Origin: an uncultured Candidatus Saccharibacteria bacterium
GTDB taxonomy: Bacteria; Patescibacteria; Saccharimonadia; Saccharimonadales; UBA4665
DNA: 19,523 nucleotides
Direction of reading: 5' to 3'
NCBI GenBank assembly: GCA_903925195.1
Contig: CAIYEO010000007.1
Span: 1-19,523 of the forward strand
The notes beneath the pieces were generated by a model, which was given only the letters and a program-made list of their open reading frames with translations, was not told the origin of the DNA and made no database searches. Below are positions 1 to 5,617 of this stretch, in pieces. Position 1 is the stretch's first letter. Every line of letters begins with the position of its first letter. The position numbers were made by a program, and so were the translations under genes.

Positions 1-95
1 TGATTAAACGAACGACCATATTGCTTAGAGCGCTTTTTAATAACCCTATCAACAGGTTCAGGTATATTTCTAATTGTGTATTGAATGTTACTCAT
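1..95 (-). CDS. Ribbon-helix-helix (Arc/FitA-like) antitoxin, 5' end only
   Basis: The minus strand opens with ATG at 95 and stays open to the window edge, so only the first 31 residues are present. They start MSNIQYTIRNIPEPVD and continue with KKRSKQYGRSFN. This is the usual N-terminus of small ribbon-helix-helix proteins such as FitA-type antitoxins: a beta strand of alternating residues (QYTIRNIP), then a first helix and a GRSxN/E turn. Such proteins normally repress their own operon and pair with a PIN-domain (VapC/FitB) toxin encoded just downstream; that gene would lie beyond the left edge and is not seen. The promoter and a triple GTATAC operator lie directly upstream. The fold is fairly clear from the pattern; the antitoxin role is inference. 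Confidence 0.6.
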   Translation of the reverse strand, partial: MSNIQYTIRNIPEPVDRVIKKRSKQYGRSFN

Positions 96-119
96 GTATA
101 CATTGTATACTATGTATAC
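96..119. promoter_or_regulatory. Triple GTATAC operator of the antitoxin gene
   Basis: The 6-base palindrome GTATAC occurs at 96-101, 105-110 and 114-119, exactly every 9 bases. The array overlaps the -10 box and spacer of the minus-strand promoter and reaches the start codon. Ribbon-helix-helix dimers bind short palindromic subsites side by side, so this is a likely autoregulatory operator. The repeats are seen directly; the binding is inferred. Confidence 0.6.
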
Positions 120-130
120 ATATTCGTCAA
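102..130 (-). promoter_or_regulatory. Sigma70-type promoter of the antitoxin gene
   Basis: On the minus strand TTGACG (130-125) is followed by 17 bases and TACAAT (107-102). Only six bases separate the -10 box from the ATG at 95, so transcription would start at or next to the start codon and give a leaderless mRNA. No Shine-Dalgarno sequence fits between them. Confidence 0.65.
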
Positions 131-316
131 GAGCTTATTGTCAATTAATATATAATCACTTTCTATAAAAGTTAGTCCTAAACTTCTCACTAATTGTGCG
201 TTTGAAGTAAATCCAGATAGAAGGTGTGCCACGAATCGGAAACATGGCCCTCCAATATGTTTATGCTTAAACCCTACTCATAGAACTTTCTGTTTGCATC
301 ATCTTATACATTACTA
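131..316. other. Intergenic region between divergent toxin-antitoxin loci
   Basis: This stretch lies between the minus-strand antitoxin promoter and the yefM promoter. I see no convincing reading frame, RNA gene or hairpin terminator in it. A second TTGACA-like hexamer on the minus strand (144-139) may be an alternative -35 box. Confidence 0.4.
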
Positions 317-345
317 TTGACATACATATATACAATAAGTACAAT
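317..345 (+). promoter_or_regulatory. Sigma70-type promoter of yefM-yoeB
   Basis: TTGACA at 317-322, 17 bases, then TACAAT at 340-345: a near-consensus promoter. The expected start is about 352, giving a leader of roughly 17 bases with an AAGGAG ribosome binding site (355-360) before the ATG at 369. Confidence 0.75.
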
Positions 346-368
346 ATTATGTACAAGGAGTTGTACAA
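339..368 (+). promoter_or_regulatory. Triple GTACAA direct repeat, probable YefM operator
   Basis: GTACAA occurs at 339-344, 351-356 and 363-368, exactly every 12 bases. The copies cover the -10 box, the transcription start and the ribosome binding region up to the ATG. YefM/Phd antitoxins bind short repeated sites at their own promoter, known for this family, so an operator role is likely. The inner GTAC is itself a palindrome. Confidence 0.55.
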
Positions 369-623
369 ATGAAAATAGCATCAATCTCAAAGTTTCGTAA
401 AGATATAAAACGATACGTTGACGAAATCGACCAAGACCAAGAGCCGTTAGTTGTAACGCGTGGCGACAATGTCTCTGTTGTGGTCATACCTCTTAATACC
501 TTTAACTCTTACTCCGAAACAGAATATCTGTTACGGAGTCCGGCTAATGCTCGCCGCCTACTAAAGTCAATGGAAAACGCCCGCTCTGGAAATGTTGAGG
601 CTCACGAATTGATCGAGGAATAA
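369..623 (+). CDS. yefM: YefM/Phd family antitoxin
   Basis: This 84-residue protein is the antitoxin of a type II toxin-antitoxin pair. It matches the YefM/Phd pattern: an N-terminal DNA-binding half beginning MKIASISKFRKDIKRYVDEI, the strand-turn segment PLVVTRGDNVSVVVIP where family members carry a similar V(I)TR-x-x-x-x-VVVM/I run, then a helical tail (LLRSPANARRLLKSM) like the YoeB-binding tail of YefM. It should neutralise YoeB by wrapping around it and repress its own promoter, where three GTACAA repeats are present. An AAGGAG site eight bases upstream supports the start. The next gene, yoeB, begins four bases after the stop. A decayed copy of this promoter and the first eight codons lies at 2963-3036. 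Confidence 0.92.
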   Translation: MKIASISKFRKDIKRYVDEIDQDQEPLVVTRGDNVSVVVIPLNTFNSYSETEYLLRSPANARRLLKSMENARSGNVEAHELIEE

Positions 624-627
624 CGCT

Positions 628-888
628 TTGAGTCGAAGACTTACATTCACACCTCAAGCTTGGGAAGAATATCTTTATTGGCAAAGGCACGATAAACAGC
701 TGTTGAAAAGGCTCAACCAACTCTTAAAAGATTGCCAGAGAGATCCACTATCAGGTATCGGCAAACCAGAACCCCTTAAAGGCGATCTATCAGGAGCATG
801 GTCTCGACGAATCAATGACGAACACCGTCTGGTCTATATTGTCGATGACGAAGAAATAAGAGTTTCATCCTGCCGCTACCATTATTGA
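628..888 (+). CDS. yoeB: YoeB toxin, ribosome-dependent mRNA endonuclease
   Basis: YoeB cuts mRNA in the ribosomal A site and arrests translation until YefM binds it. The 86-residue protein has the full family pattern: F-x-x-x-AWEEYLYWQ near the N-terminus, GKPEPLKGDLSGAWSRRI in the middle, EHRLVY, and the CRYHY ending. By family knowledge the catalytic residues are Glu48, Arg67 and His85 here (Glu46, Arg65, His83 in E. coli), with the terminal Tyr kept, so the toxin looks active. The start is TTG at 628; GAGG at 615-618 gives good spacing and no ATG fits the conserved N-terminus. GC content is about 44% in the three lines I counted, against about 30% in a sample of the sortase gene, in line with horizontal gain. 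A hairpin terminator follows at 944. Confidence 0.95.
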   Translation: MSRRLTFTPQAWEEYLYWQRHDKQLLKRLNQLLKDCQRDPLSGIGKPEPLKGDLSGAWSRRINDEHRLVYIVDDEEIRVSSCRYHY

Positions 889-902
889 AGTACGAATCTT
901 GG

Positions 903-918
903 TTGCGATAGCGTCTAC
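903..918 (+). repeat. 16-base direct repeat, copy 1
   Basis: TTGCGATAGCGTCTAC, 15 bases after the yoeB stop codon. The identical sequence recurs at 1356-1371 just after the DUF1801 gene. Downstream bases are only loosely alike. Confidence 0.7.
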
Positions 919-943
919 GATGGCCTACATGTAGCCTATAGCT

Positions 944-969
944 AAACTCCTCATATCTGGGGAGTTTTT
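944..969 (+). terminator. Intrinsic terminator of yefM-yoeB
   Basis: AAACTCC (944-950) pairs with GGAGTTT (961-967) around a 10-base loop, and the stem runs into five T residues (965-969). It ends the toxin-antitoxin transcript and sits directly before the next promoter. Confidence 0.7.
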
Positions 970-977
970 GTTATAAT
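969..977 (+). promoter_or_regulatory. Extended -10 promoter of the DUF1801 gene
   Basis: TGTTATAAT: a perfect TATAAT (972-977) with the TG of an extended -10. No good -35 is present because the terminator hairpin lies there. Only nine bases follow before the ATG at 987 and no Shine-Dalgarno site is visible, so the mRNA is probably leaderless or nearly so. Confidence 0.55.
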
Positions 978-986
978 TGGTTCATT

Positions 987-1349
987 ATGAATTACTCAAC
1001 AAAAGTCGATGAATATTTGAAATTAATTCCTGAATGGCAATCTAATAATTTGAAACTATTTAGAAAATTAGTTCATAAAGTATATCCAGATATAACAGAA
1101 GACATTAAATGGGGAGTACCAGTATTCTTAGTAAATAACAAAATGTTATTCGCAATGTCATCTTTCAAAGCACATACAAAGTACAACTTTATTCAGAATG
1201 GTGCTTTATTGAACGATAAAGATAAGTTGTTTAATAATGGTTTTGAGTCAAAAAAATCAAGAGGAATTGATTTAAGAGAAAAAGAGCAAATTAACGAAGT
1301 GAAACTCGAAGCACTAATTAAAGTGGCTGGTTCGCAACCAACGACTTAA
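987..1349 (+). CDS. DUF1801 family protein (YdhG-like)
   Basis: This 120-residue protein carries the DUF1801 domain: V-DEYL-x-x-IPEWQ at the start, then LVHKVYPDITEDIKWGVPVF, the hallmark KWG-x-P segment near residues 41-46, and FAMSSFKAHTKYNF. Domain members such as B. subtilis YdhG/Fra have a frataxin-like fold, and iron handling has been proposed for some; the real substrate here is unknown. It is monocistronic, starts just after a terminator, and is flanked by two copies of a 16-base repeat, so it may have moved as a unit. The ATG at 987 is nine bases after a TATAAT box. Family assignment is good; function is open. Confidence 0.8.
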   Translation: MNYSTKVDEYLKLIPEWQSNNLKLFRKLVHKVYPDITEDIKWGVPVFLVNNKMLFAMSSFKAHTKYNFIQNGALLNDKDKLFNNGFESKKSRGIDLREKEQINEVKLEALIKVAGSQPTT

Positions 1350-1355
1350 TTATGA

Positions 1356-1371
1356 TTGCGATAGCGTCTAC
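1356..1371 (+). repeat. 16-base direct repeat, copy 2
   Basis: TTGCGATAGCGTCTAC, identical to 903-918, placed six bases after the DUF1801 stop codon. The two copies bracket the DUF1801 transcription unit at a distance of 453 bases. Confidence 0.7.
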
Positions 1372-1440
1372 ATTGCCCCTTCAATCTATCTAGCTCCACA
1401 GTTTTAGTGGTGTCTGTGTATAATACTGACCTAAATGGTC

Positions 1441-1469
1441 TTGATTTGGTTGTTGATTAATACTACGAT
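1441..1469 (+). promoter_or_regulatory. Possible promoter of the beta-propeller gene
   Basis: TTGATT (1441-1446), 17 bases, TACGAT (1464-1469). Four of six bases match consensus in each box. A perfect TATAAT at 1419-1424 is an alternative but lacks a -35. A GGAGAGG ribosome binding site (1501-1507) precedes the ATG. Confidence 0.4.
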
Positions 1470-1511
1470 TTGGCTTATGCTCAAAGTAAGTGAATTAATC
1501 GGAGAGGGTGC

Positions 1512-2924
1512 ATGTACAAAAATGCTTTAAGGATAGTATATTCTACGCTCATAAGTCTTATGGTACTTATGACAATAGCACCATCTGCACATGCTGCTTC
1601 TCAGGTTACAGAATATAACGTGCCCTCATCAGGCTCTGGCACATCAGGTATTACATATGGTCCAGACGGAAATATTTGGTTTACAGAACGCCAAACTAAC
1701 AAAGTTGGCAAGATGACTCCAACTGGAGTTTTCACTGAGTACGTCGTTCCAACTATTAATGCTGATCCATTGAGTATTACGCCAGGTCCAGACGGGAATC
1801 TGTGGTTTACCGAGAACGGAGCAAACAAGATTGCCAAAGTAACACCTACCGGCACAATCACCGAATATGCAATTCCAAGTGCAAACGCATTCACAGTGAG
1901 TATTACAGCTGGACCAGATGGAAATTTGTGGTTCGTTGAGGGCAATAATGACAAGATCGCCAAAATAACTCCATCGGGAACGATTACAGAGTATTCGATT
2001 CCAGTAACATTATATTCCGCATCCCCTGGTGGAATAGCATCTGGCGCTGATGGCAAGCTTTGGTTTACCCAAGTAAATGCCAATAAGATCGGGTCAGTTA
2101 CTACAAGTGGTGTATTCGCTGAATATGATATTCCCACAAGTAGAAGCTTTCCATGGGACATTGCCGCCGGAGGAGATGGAAATTATTGGTTCATTGAAGG
2201 GTCAGGATCGACTAATGGTAAAGTTGCCCGGATTACACCAGCTGGAGTCGTAACAGAATTCCCATTATTGCATCCCTCAAGTTTTCCGTGGCGTATTGCA
2301 ACTGGCCCTGGCGGTAGTCTCTGGTTCTCAGAGAGCAGTGCTTTGGGTTTAATTGCGCAAATAAACCCTAACGGTACAATCACTGAATACAATGTCCCAT
2401 CAACTAATGCTGGCGCTTATGACTTAGTAGAAGATGGCAATCACAATATGTGGTTTGCTGAATCTGTTACCAACAAAATTGCTAAAATTTCTGGATTTTC
2501 ATATCCCACAGCACCAGCAGTCATAAATCATTCATCTATCGTTGGCACTGGGTCTAGTATTGTAGTTGATGTTCTTACGGGTGTTTCTGGCAATCCCGAT
2601 GCAAGCACCTTACGAATTGTAAGTGGTCCGTCTCATGGCACAGCTGTTGATCCCCCAAACACCATAACCTATACGCCCAATAGTGGATACACTGGTCCTG
2701 ATAGCTTGACGTATAGCGTCTGCTCTACAGACAATCCGACGCTATGCACACAAGCCGTGCTATCGTTTAGTGTGGTAGCTGGAATACCCAATGTAGCTGG
2801 AATACCCAATACTGGGTTTGGCGTACATACAAATAATCTATCAACAGGAGATAATATATATATCATTGGAGTATTTAGTTTGATGGCGTTTGGCTTTGGG
2901 TTTCGACTAACTCGTCGGCATTAA
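1512..2924 (+). CDS. Secreted seven-bladed beta-propeller (Vgb-like) protein with LPXTG-type anchor
   Basis: This 470-residue protein is built for export and sortase anchoring. A signal peptide (about 1-28, ending SAHA) leads to seven repeats of about 40 residues, each with a G-x-DGN-x-WF(T)E core, as in virginiamycin B lyase-like propellers. Residues about 340-425 resemble a cadherin/Ig-like tandem repeat (PSHGTAVDPP, TYTPNSGYTGPDSLTY). The C-terminus has IPNTG (431-435), a hydrophobic segment and a basic tail RLTRRH, the layout of a sorting signal. The lyase histidines sit in P-H-[AG]-I turns between blades; the matching places here hold Leu, Val, Gly, Trp, Trp and Tyr, so streptogramin lyase activity is unlikely. 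A binding or adhesion role outside the cell is inference. The sortase gene is 2.7 kb downstream. Confidence 0.85.
   Translation: MYKNALRIVYSTLISLMVLMTIAPSAHAASQVTEYNVPSSGSGTSGITYGPDGNIWFTERQTNKVGKMTPTGVFTEYVVPTINADPLSITPGPDGNLWFTENGANKIAKVTPTGTITEYAIPSANAFTVSITAGPDGNLWFVEGNNDKIAKITPSGTITEYSIPVTLYSASPGGIASGADGKLWFTQVNANKIGSVTTSGVFAEYDIPTSRSFPWDIAAGGDGNYWFIEGSGSTNGKVARITPAGVVTEFPLLHPSSFPWRIATGPGGSLWFSESSALGLIAQINPNGTITEYNVPSTNAGAYDLVEDGNHNMWFAESVTNKIAKISGFSYPTAPAVINHSSIVGTGSSIVVDVLTGVSGNPDASTLRIVSGPSHGTAVDPPNTITYTPNSGYTGPDSLTYSVCSTDNPTLCTQAVLSFSVVAGIPNVAGIPNTGFGVHTNNLSTGDNIYIIGVFSLMAFGFGFRLTRRH
2775..2810 (+). repeat. 18-base tandem duplication at the sorting signal
   Basis: GTAGCTGGAATACCCAAT is present twice head to tail (2775-2792 and 2793-2810). 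It encodes VAGIPN twice. Only the second copy runs into Thr-Gly to complete IPNTG; the first reads IPNVA. Confidence 0.85.
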
Positions 2925-2962
2925 ATTAGTTGTCATAGAATCTAAGGTGGTCCTCTAACTTA

Positions 2963-3036
2963 TTGTCACAAAAATCTCCTAGGAAAACAATAATATGTAC
3001 AAGTAGTAGTACAAATGAAATAGCATCAATATCAAA
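2963..3036 (+). pseudogene. Decayed copy of the yefM promoter and first codons
   Basis: This stretch aligns with 317-391. The last 50 bases (2987-3036) match 341-391 at 46 of 51 positions with a one-base deletion. The promoter geometry is kept (TTGTCA, 17 bases, AACAAT), as are two of the three GTACAA boxes, the third being altered at its first position's spacing bases only. The ATG at 3015 is followed after one codon by TAG because of the lost A, so no antitoxin can be made. Similarity stops after about eight codons. It is a remnant of a duplication or of an earlier toxin-antitoxin copy. Confidence 0.8.
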
Positions 3037-3148
3037 TTCATAGGCTTTCCTCATGACAGTACCCCTCAAGATAAGTTATATAACCGTCAATTGAGATTAA
3101 GCCTAAGTTGTTGAGATATATATTTTAGGAACATAATGTAATAAAAAG

Positions 3149-3157
3149 TGATATATT
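3149..3157 (+). promoter_or_regulatory. Extended -10 promoter of the HIT gene
   Basis: TGATATATT: TATATT with the TG of an extended -10. Seven bases separate it from the ATG at 3165 and there is no Shine-Dalgarno sequence, so a leaderless mRNA is likely. Confidence 0.45.
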
Positions 3158-3164
3158 CTAATCT

Positions 3165-3623
3165 ATGAGTGATACACTTTTTGATAAAATTATCAGTGGT
3201 GAAATACCTAGCTATAAGGTGTGGGAAGATGACAAACATTTAGCCTTTTTAACACCATTTCCAAATACCCCGGGACTTACTGTACTGATACCGAAGAAGA
3301 ATCCAGGTGGGTATGTTTTTGACATCGATGATGAAGTTTATACTGAACTTATGAAAGCATCAAAAAAAATAGCAAAAATACTTGAAAAGGCACTTAATGT
3401 AAAAAGAGTAGCTTTAGTAATAGAAGGAACAGGCGTGGCCTATACTCATGTAAAGCTTTATCCACTATTTGGTAAATTGGCAGATGAAACTCATATAGAT
3501 ACTACCAACATTAGTTTTAACGAGGAATATTTAGGCTACCTAACAACCAATGAAGGGCCTAAGATGAATGATGATAGATTACTAGAAATACAAAATTTGA
3601 TTCAATTGGCAGTCTCAAATTAG
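3165..3623 (+). CDS. HIT-family nucleotide-binding protein with altered histidine triad
   Basis: This 152-residue protein has the HIT layout: F-DKIISGEIPSYKVWEDD (about 6-23) as in Hint-type hydrolases, the segment FLTPFPNTPGLTVLIPKK, and the active-site loop near residues 93-100. HIT enzymes hydrolyse or transfer nucleotides through a His-x-His-x-His-x-x motif whose middle His is the nucleophile. Here the loop reads YTHVKLYP: His95 aligns with the nucleophile, while the first and third His are Tyr93 and Lys97. Activity may therefore differ from a classic HIT hydrolase or be lost. The gene stands alone between the two sortase substrates. Family assignment is strong; the substrate is unknown. 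Confidence 0.88.
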   Translation: MSDTLFDKIISGEIPSYKVWEDDKHLAFLTPFPNTPGLTVLIPKKNPGGYVFDIDDEVYTELMKASKKIAKILEKALNVKRVALVIEGTGVAYTHVKLYPLFGKLADETHIDTTNISFNEEYLGYLTTNEGPKMNDDRLLEIQNLIQLAVSN

Positions 3624-3642
3624 CAGATTAAAATAAATACAG

Positions 3643-3670
3643 TTGACTATTGTGAATATAGGTCTATCCT
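3643..3670 (+). promoter_or_regulatory. Possible promoter of the second surface protein gene
   Basis: TTGACT (3643-3648), 16 bases, TATCCT (3665-3670). It would give a leader of about 45 bases before the ATG at 3722, which is preceded by an AGGAAA ribosome binding site. Confidence 0.45.
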
Positions 3671-3721
3671 ACTAGCATAAGTAATAATAAATTATATTAA
3701 ATAAACAAATAGGAAACAAAA

Positions 3722-5476
3722 ATGAAAATAAAAAAAATCAGTGCATTAGGTTCAGCATTACTATTAAGCGTCAGTACTCTTTTATCGATTGGTTTTAACG
3801 GAACAGCATTCGCTGCAGCGGCCTATACTTGTACCTGGACAGGGGCTACTAACAGTAACTTTAATACTGCTGGTAACTGGACAGGCTGTAATAACGCAGC
3901 ACCGGTAACATCCGACGGAGATAATTTAGTATTTGACTCTACCAACTTAAGTGCTGACACAATTCTTAATAATGATATAACTAATTTAACAGTTGGAACA
4001 ATAACTTTTCAAGGTACTAATACTAATTATTACAAATTTACACTTACAGGCAATGGACTGAGTCTTTCTAATGGTATAACACAATTATCAAAGAACAGTA
4101 ATATTATTGGCATTAATCTTACCCTACTAGCAAGTCAGACGTTTGCTATTAGTAATAATTCGAGTCTTTACGTGGGAGATTATAATAATACTGGTGGCAC
4201 TACATTAGCGCTCGGTGGGTATAATCTGACCATTAATGGGCCTACTAATTGTGCGGCAACATTTATTAGCTCAACGATTACCGGAACTGGAAATATAATT
4301 AGTAATTCTTACGGCCTGTCTCTAAATGCAGCCAGTCCAAACTATACAGGAGCAGTCAGTGTAAATCAGGGAATGTTGTCAGCTAATGATAAACAATTTT
4401 TAGGCACTGGTTCTAGTGGAGTCACGGTTGCAGATGGAGCCTCCATTATCTACGGTCAAGAATCCGATACTACGTATTCCCAGCCGCTATCAGTGTCTGG
4501 AAATGGTTTTTATAACTTTGGAGCAATTAGAATAAGTAGCCCGTTCATTGGTTCTTTTTGTGGACAGGGTGGCCCTGGCGGCAGTGCTGGTAGCGTAATT
4601 CATGTTATTTTATCTGGTCATATTACTCTTTCAGGAAACGCTACAGCAGCCTTCGATAATACTTACGATCTTACAGTTACAGGCGTACTTAGCGGTACTA
4701 ATCAACTTACTGTAAATCCTGGTTCTAGCGGAACCTTAATTATTAATTCCTCGAATAATACTTCACAGACAAGTAACGGTAATCAGACTGCACCTAAACA
4801 GACCGTTACTATTGCCAGTGGTGACAATCAATCAAGTGTATACGTCAGCGTAGGCACTAATCAGACATATGTTATCGATGGTATACGTGGCTTTACCAAT
4901 GTATCTGACGGTGGAATATTGGAAGGAACGGGGACAGTTAATGGCCTAGATGTCGCATCTGGTGGAACTGTTTCGCCAGGCCATAGTCCCGGATGTCTTA
5001 CTGTAACTGGTGACTATCAAAGTACCGGAACATATTTAGCGGAACTTGGCGGAACTACAGCATGCTCAGGGTATGATCAGATTAACGTTTCTGGGAACGT
5101 AGACTTAACCGATGGAGCAGTACCACCGACTGCCTTTGGCAAATTATCGGTTGTACTTTACGGTGGCTTCAAGCCTGCAGCTGGTCAAACTTATGAAATA
5201 ATCAACAACCAAGGCGCTAAACCAGTTGTGGGTACTTTTACTGGACTTGCCGAAGGAGCACAATTTACAGTAAGTGGCTATGTACTTAAGATATCTTACA
5301 TTGGAGGCACGGGAAATGACGTTGTCTTAACGGTAGTTAGTGTTCCAAAAACTCCAGATACAGGAGCTGGAATGATTAACTCAAATACAATCCTACCAGT
5401 TATTACTATTATGGGAATATCAGCATCGCTAATAATAATTTCAAGAAAATTTAAGAAAGTTACAGTTAGAAAATAA
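3722..5476 (+). CDS. Secreted, sortase-anchored surface protein (repetitive, beta-rich)
   Basis: The 584-residue product starts with a clear signal peptide (KIKK, hydrophobic core, cleavage near TAFA at 28-31). The long middle is rich in Gly, Ser, Thr and Asn, with short strand-like segments (GTGNIISNS, LNGLDVASGGTVSPG-like turns). This resembles autotransporter-type passenger repeats and predicts a beta-helix or beta-solenoid. An early segment (WTGATNSNFNTAGNW) is typical of such surface proteins. The C-terminus carries TPDTG (544-548), a hydrophobic stretch and the basic tail SRKFKK...VRK, a sorting signal. The sortase gene follows after 141 bases. It is likely displayed on the cell wall; adhesion to a host or surface is inference. 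I do not recognise a specific family. Confidence 0.8.
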   Translation: MKIKKISALGSALLLSVSTLLSIGFNGTAFAAAAYTCTWTGATNSNFNTAGNWTGCNNAAPVTSDGDNLVFDSTNLSADTILNNDITNLTVGTITFQGTNTNYYKFTLTGNGLSLSNGITQLSKNSNIIGINLTLLASQTFAISNNSSLYVGDYNNTGGTTLALGGYNLTINGPTNCAATFISSTITGTGNIISNSYGLSLNAASPNYTGAVSVNQGMLSANDKQFLGTGSSGVTVADGASIIYGQESDTTYSQPLSVSGNGFYNFGAIRISSPFIGSFCGQGGPGGSAGSVIHVILSGHITLSGNATAAFDNTYDLTVTGVLSGTNQLTVNPGSSGTLIINSSNNTSQTSNGNQTAPKQTVTIASGDNQSSVYVSVGTNQTYVIDGIRGFTNVSDGGILEGTGTVNGLDVASGGTVSPGHSPGCLTVTGDYQSTGTYLAELGGTTACSGYDQINVSGNVDLTDGAVPPTAFGKLSVVLYGGFKPAAGQTYEIINNQGAKPVVGTFTGLAEGAQFTVSGYVLKISYIGGTGNDVVLTVVSVPKTPDTGAGMINSNTILPVITIMGISASLIIISRKFKKVTVRK

Positions 5477-5536
5477 TTTTATCACATTACTAATATTATA
5501 TATTGAACTAAAGAGGATTGTCCTTGATACGCAACG

Positions 5537-5564
5537 TTGACATAAGCAGTTTGGAGAATATAAT
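5537..5564 (+). promoter_or_regulatory. Strong promoter of the sortase gene
   Basis: TTGACA (5537-5542), 16 bases, TATAAT (5559-5564): both boxes perfect, with a slightly short spacer. It sits between the surface-protein gene and the sortase gene, so the sortase can be transcribed on its own. The leader is about 45 bases; only a weak AAGAAAG lies before the ATG. Confidence 0.7.
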
Positions 5565-5617
5565 CAATATAGATATATTAAAAAATAAATTATTCTAAGA
5601 AAGTAAAAACAAAAAAA

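Noticed and set aside
903..1371. Integron attC sites around the DUF1801 gene
   Set aside because: The 16-base repeats do not carry the RYYYAAC ... GTTRRRY ends in the right order, and no integrase is visible.
1601..2392. Antisense frames under the beta-propeller gene
   Set aside because: They repeat with the blade period and are by-products of the repetitive sense codons.
1512..2924. Virginiamycin B lyase (antibiotic resistance)
   Set aside because: Propeller similarity is real, but the catalytic histidine positions are not conserved and the protein is secreted and wall-anchored.
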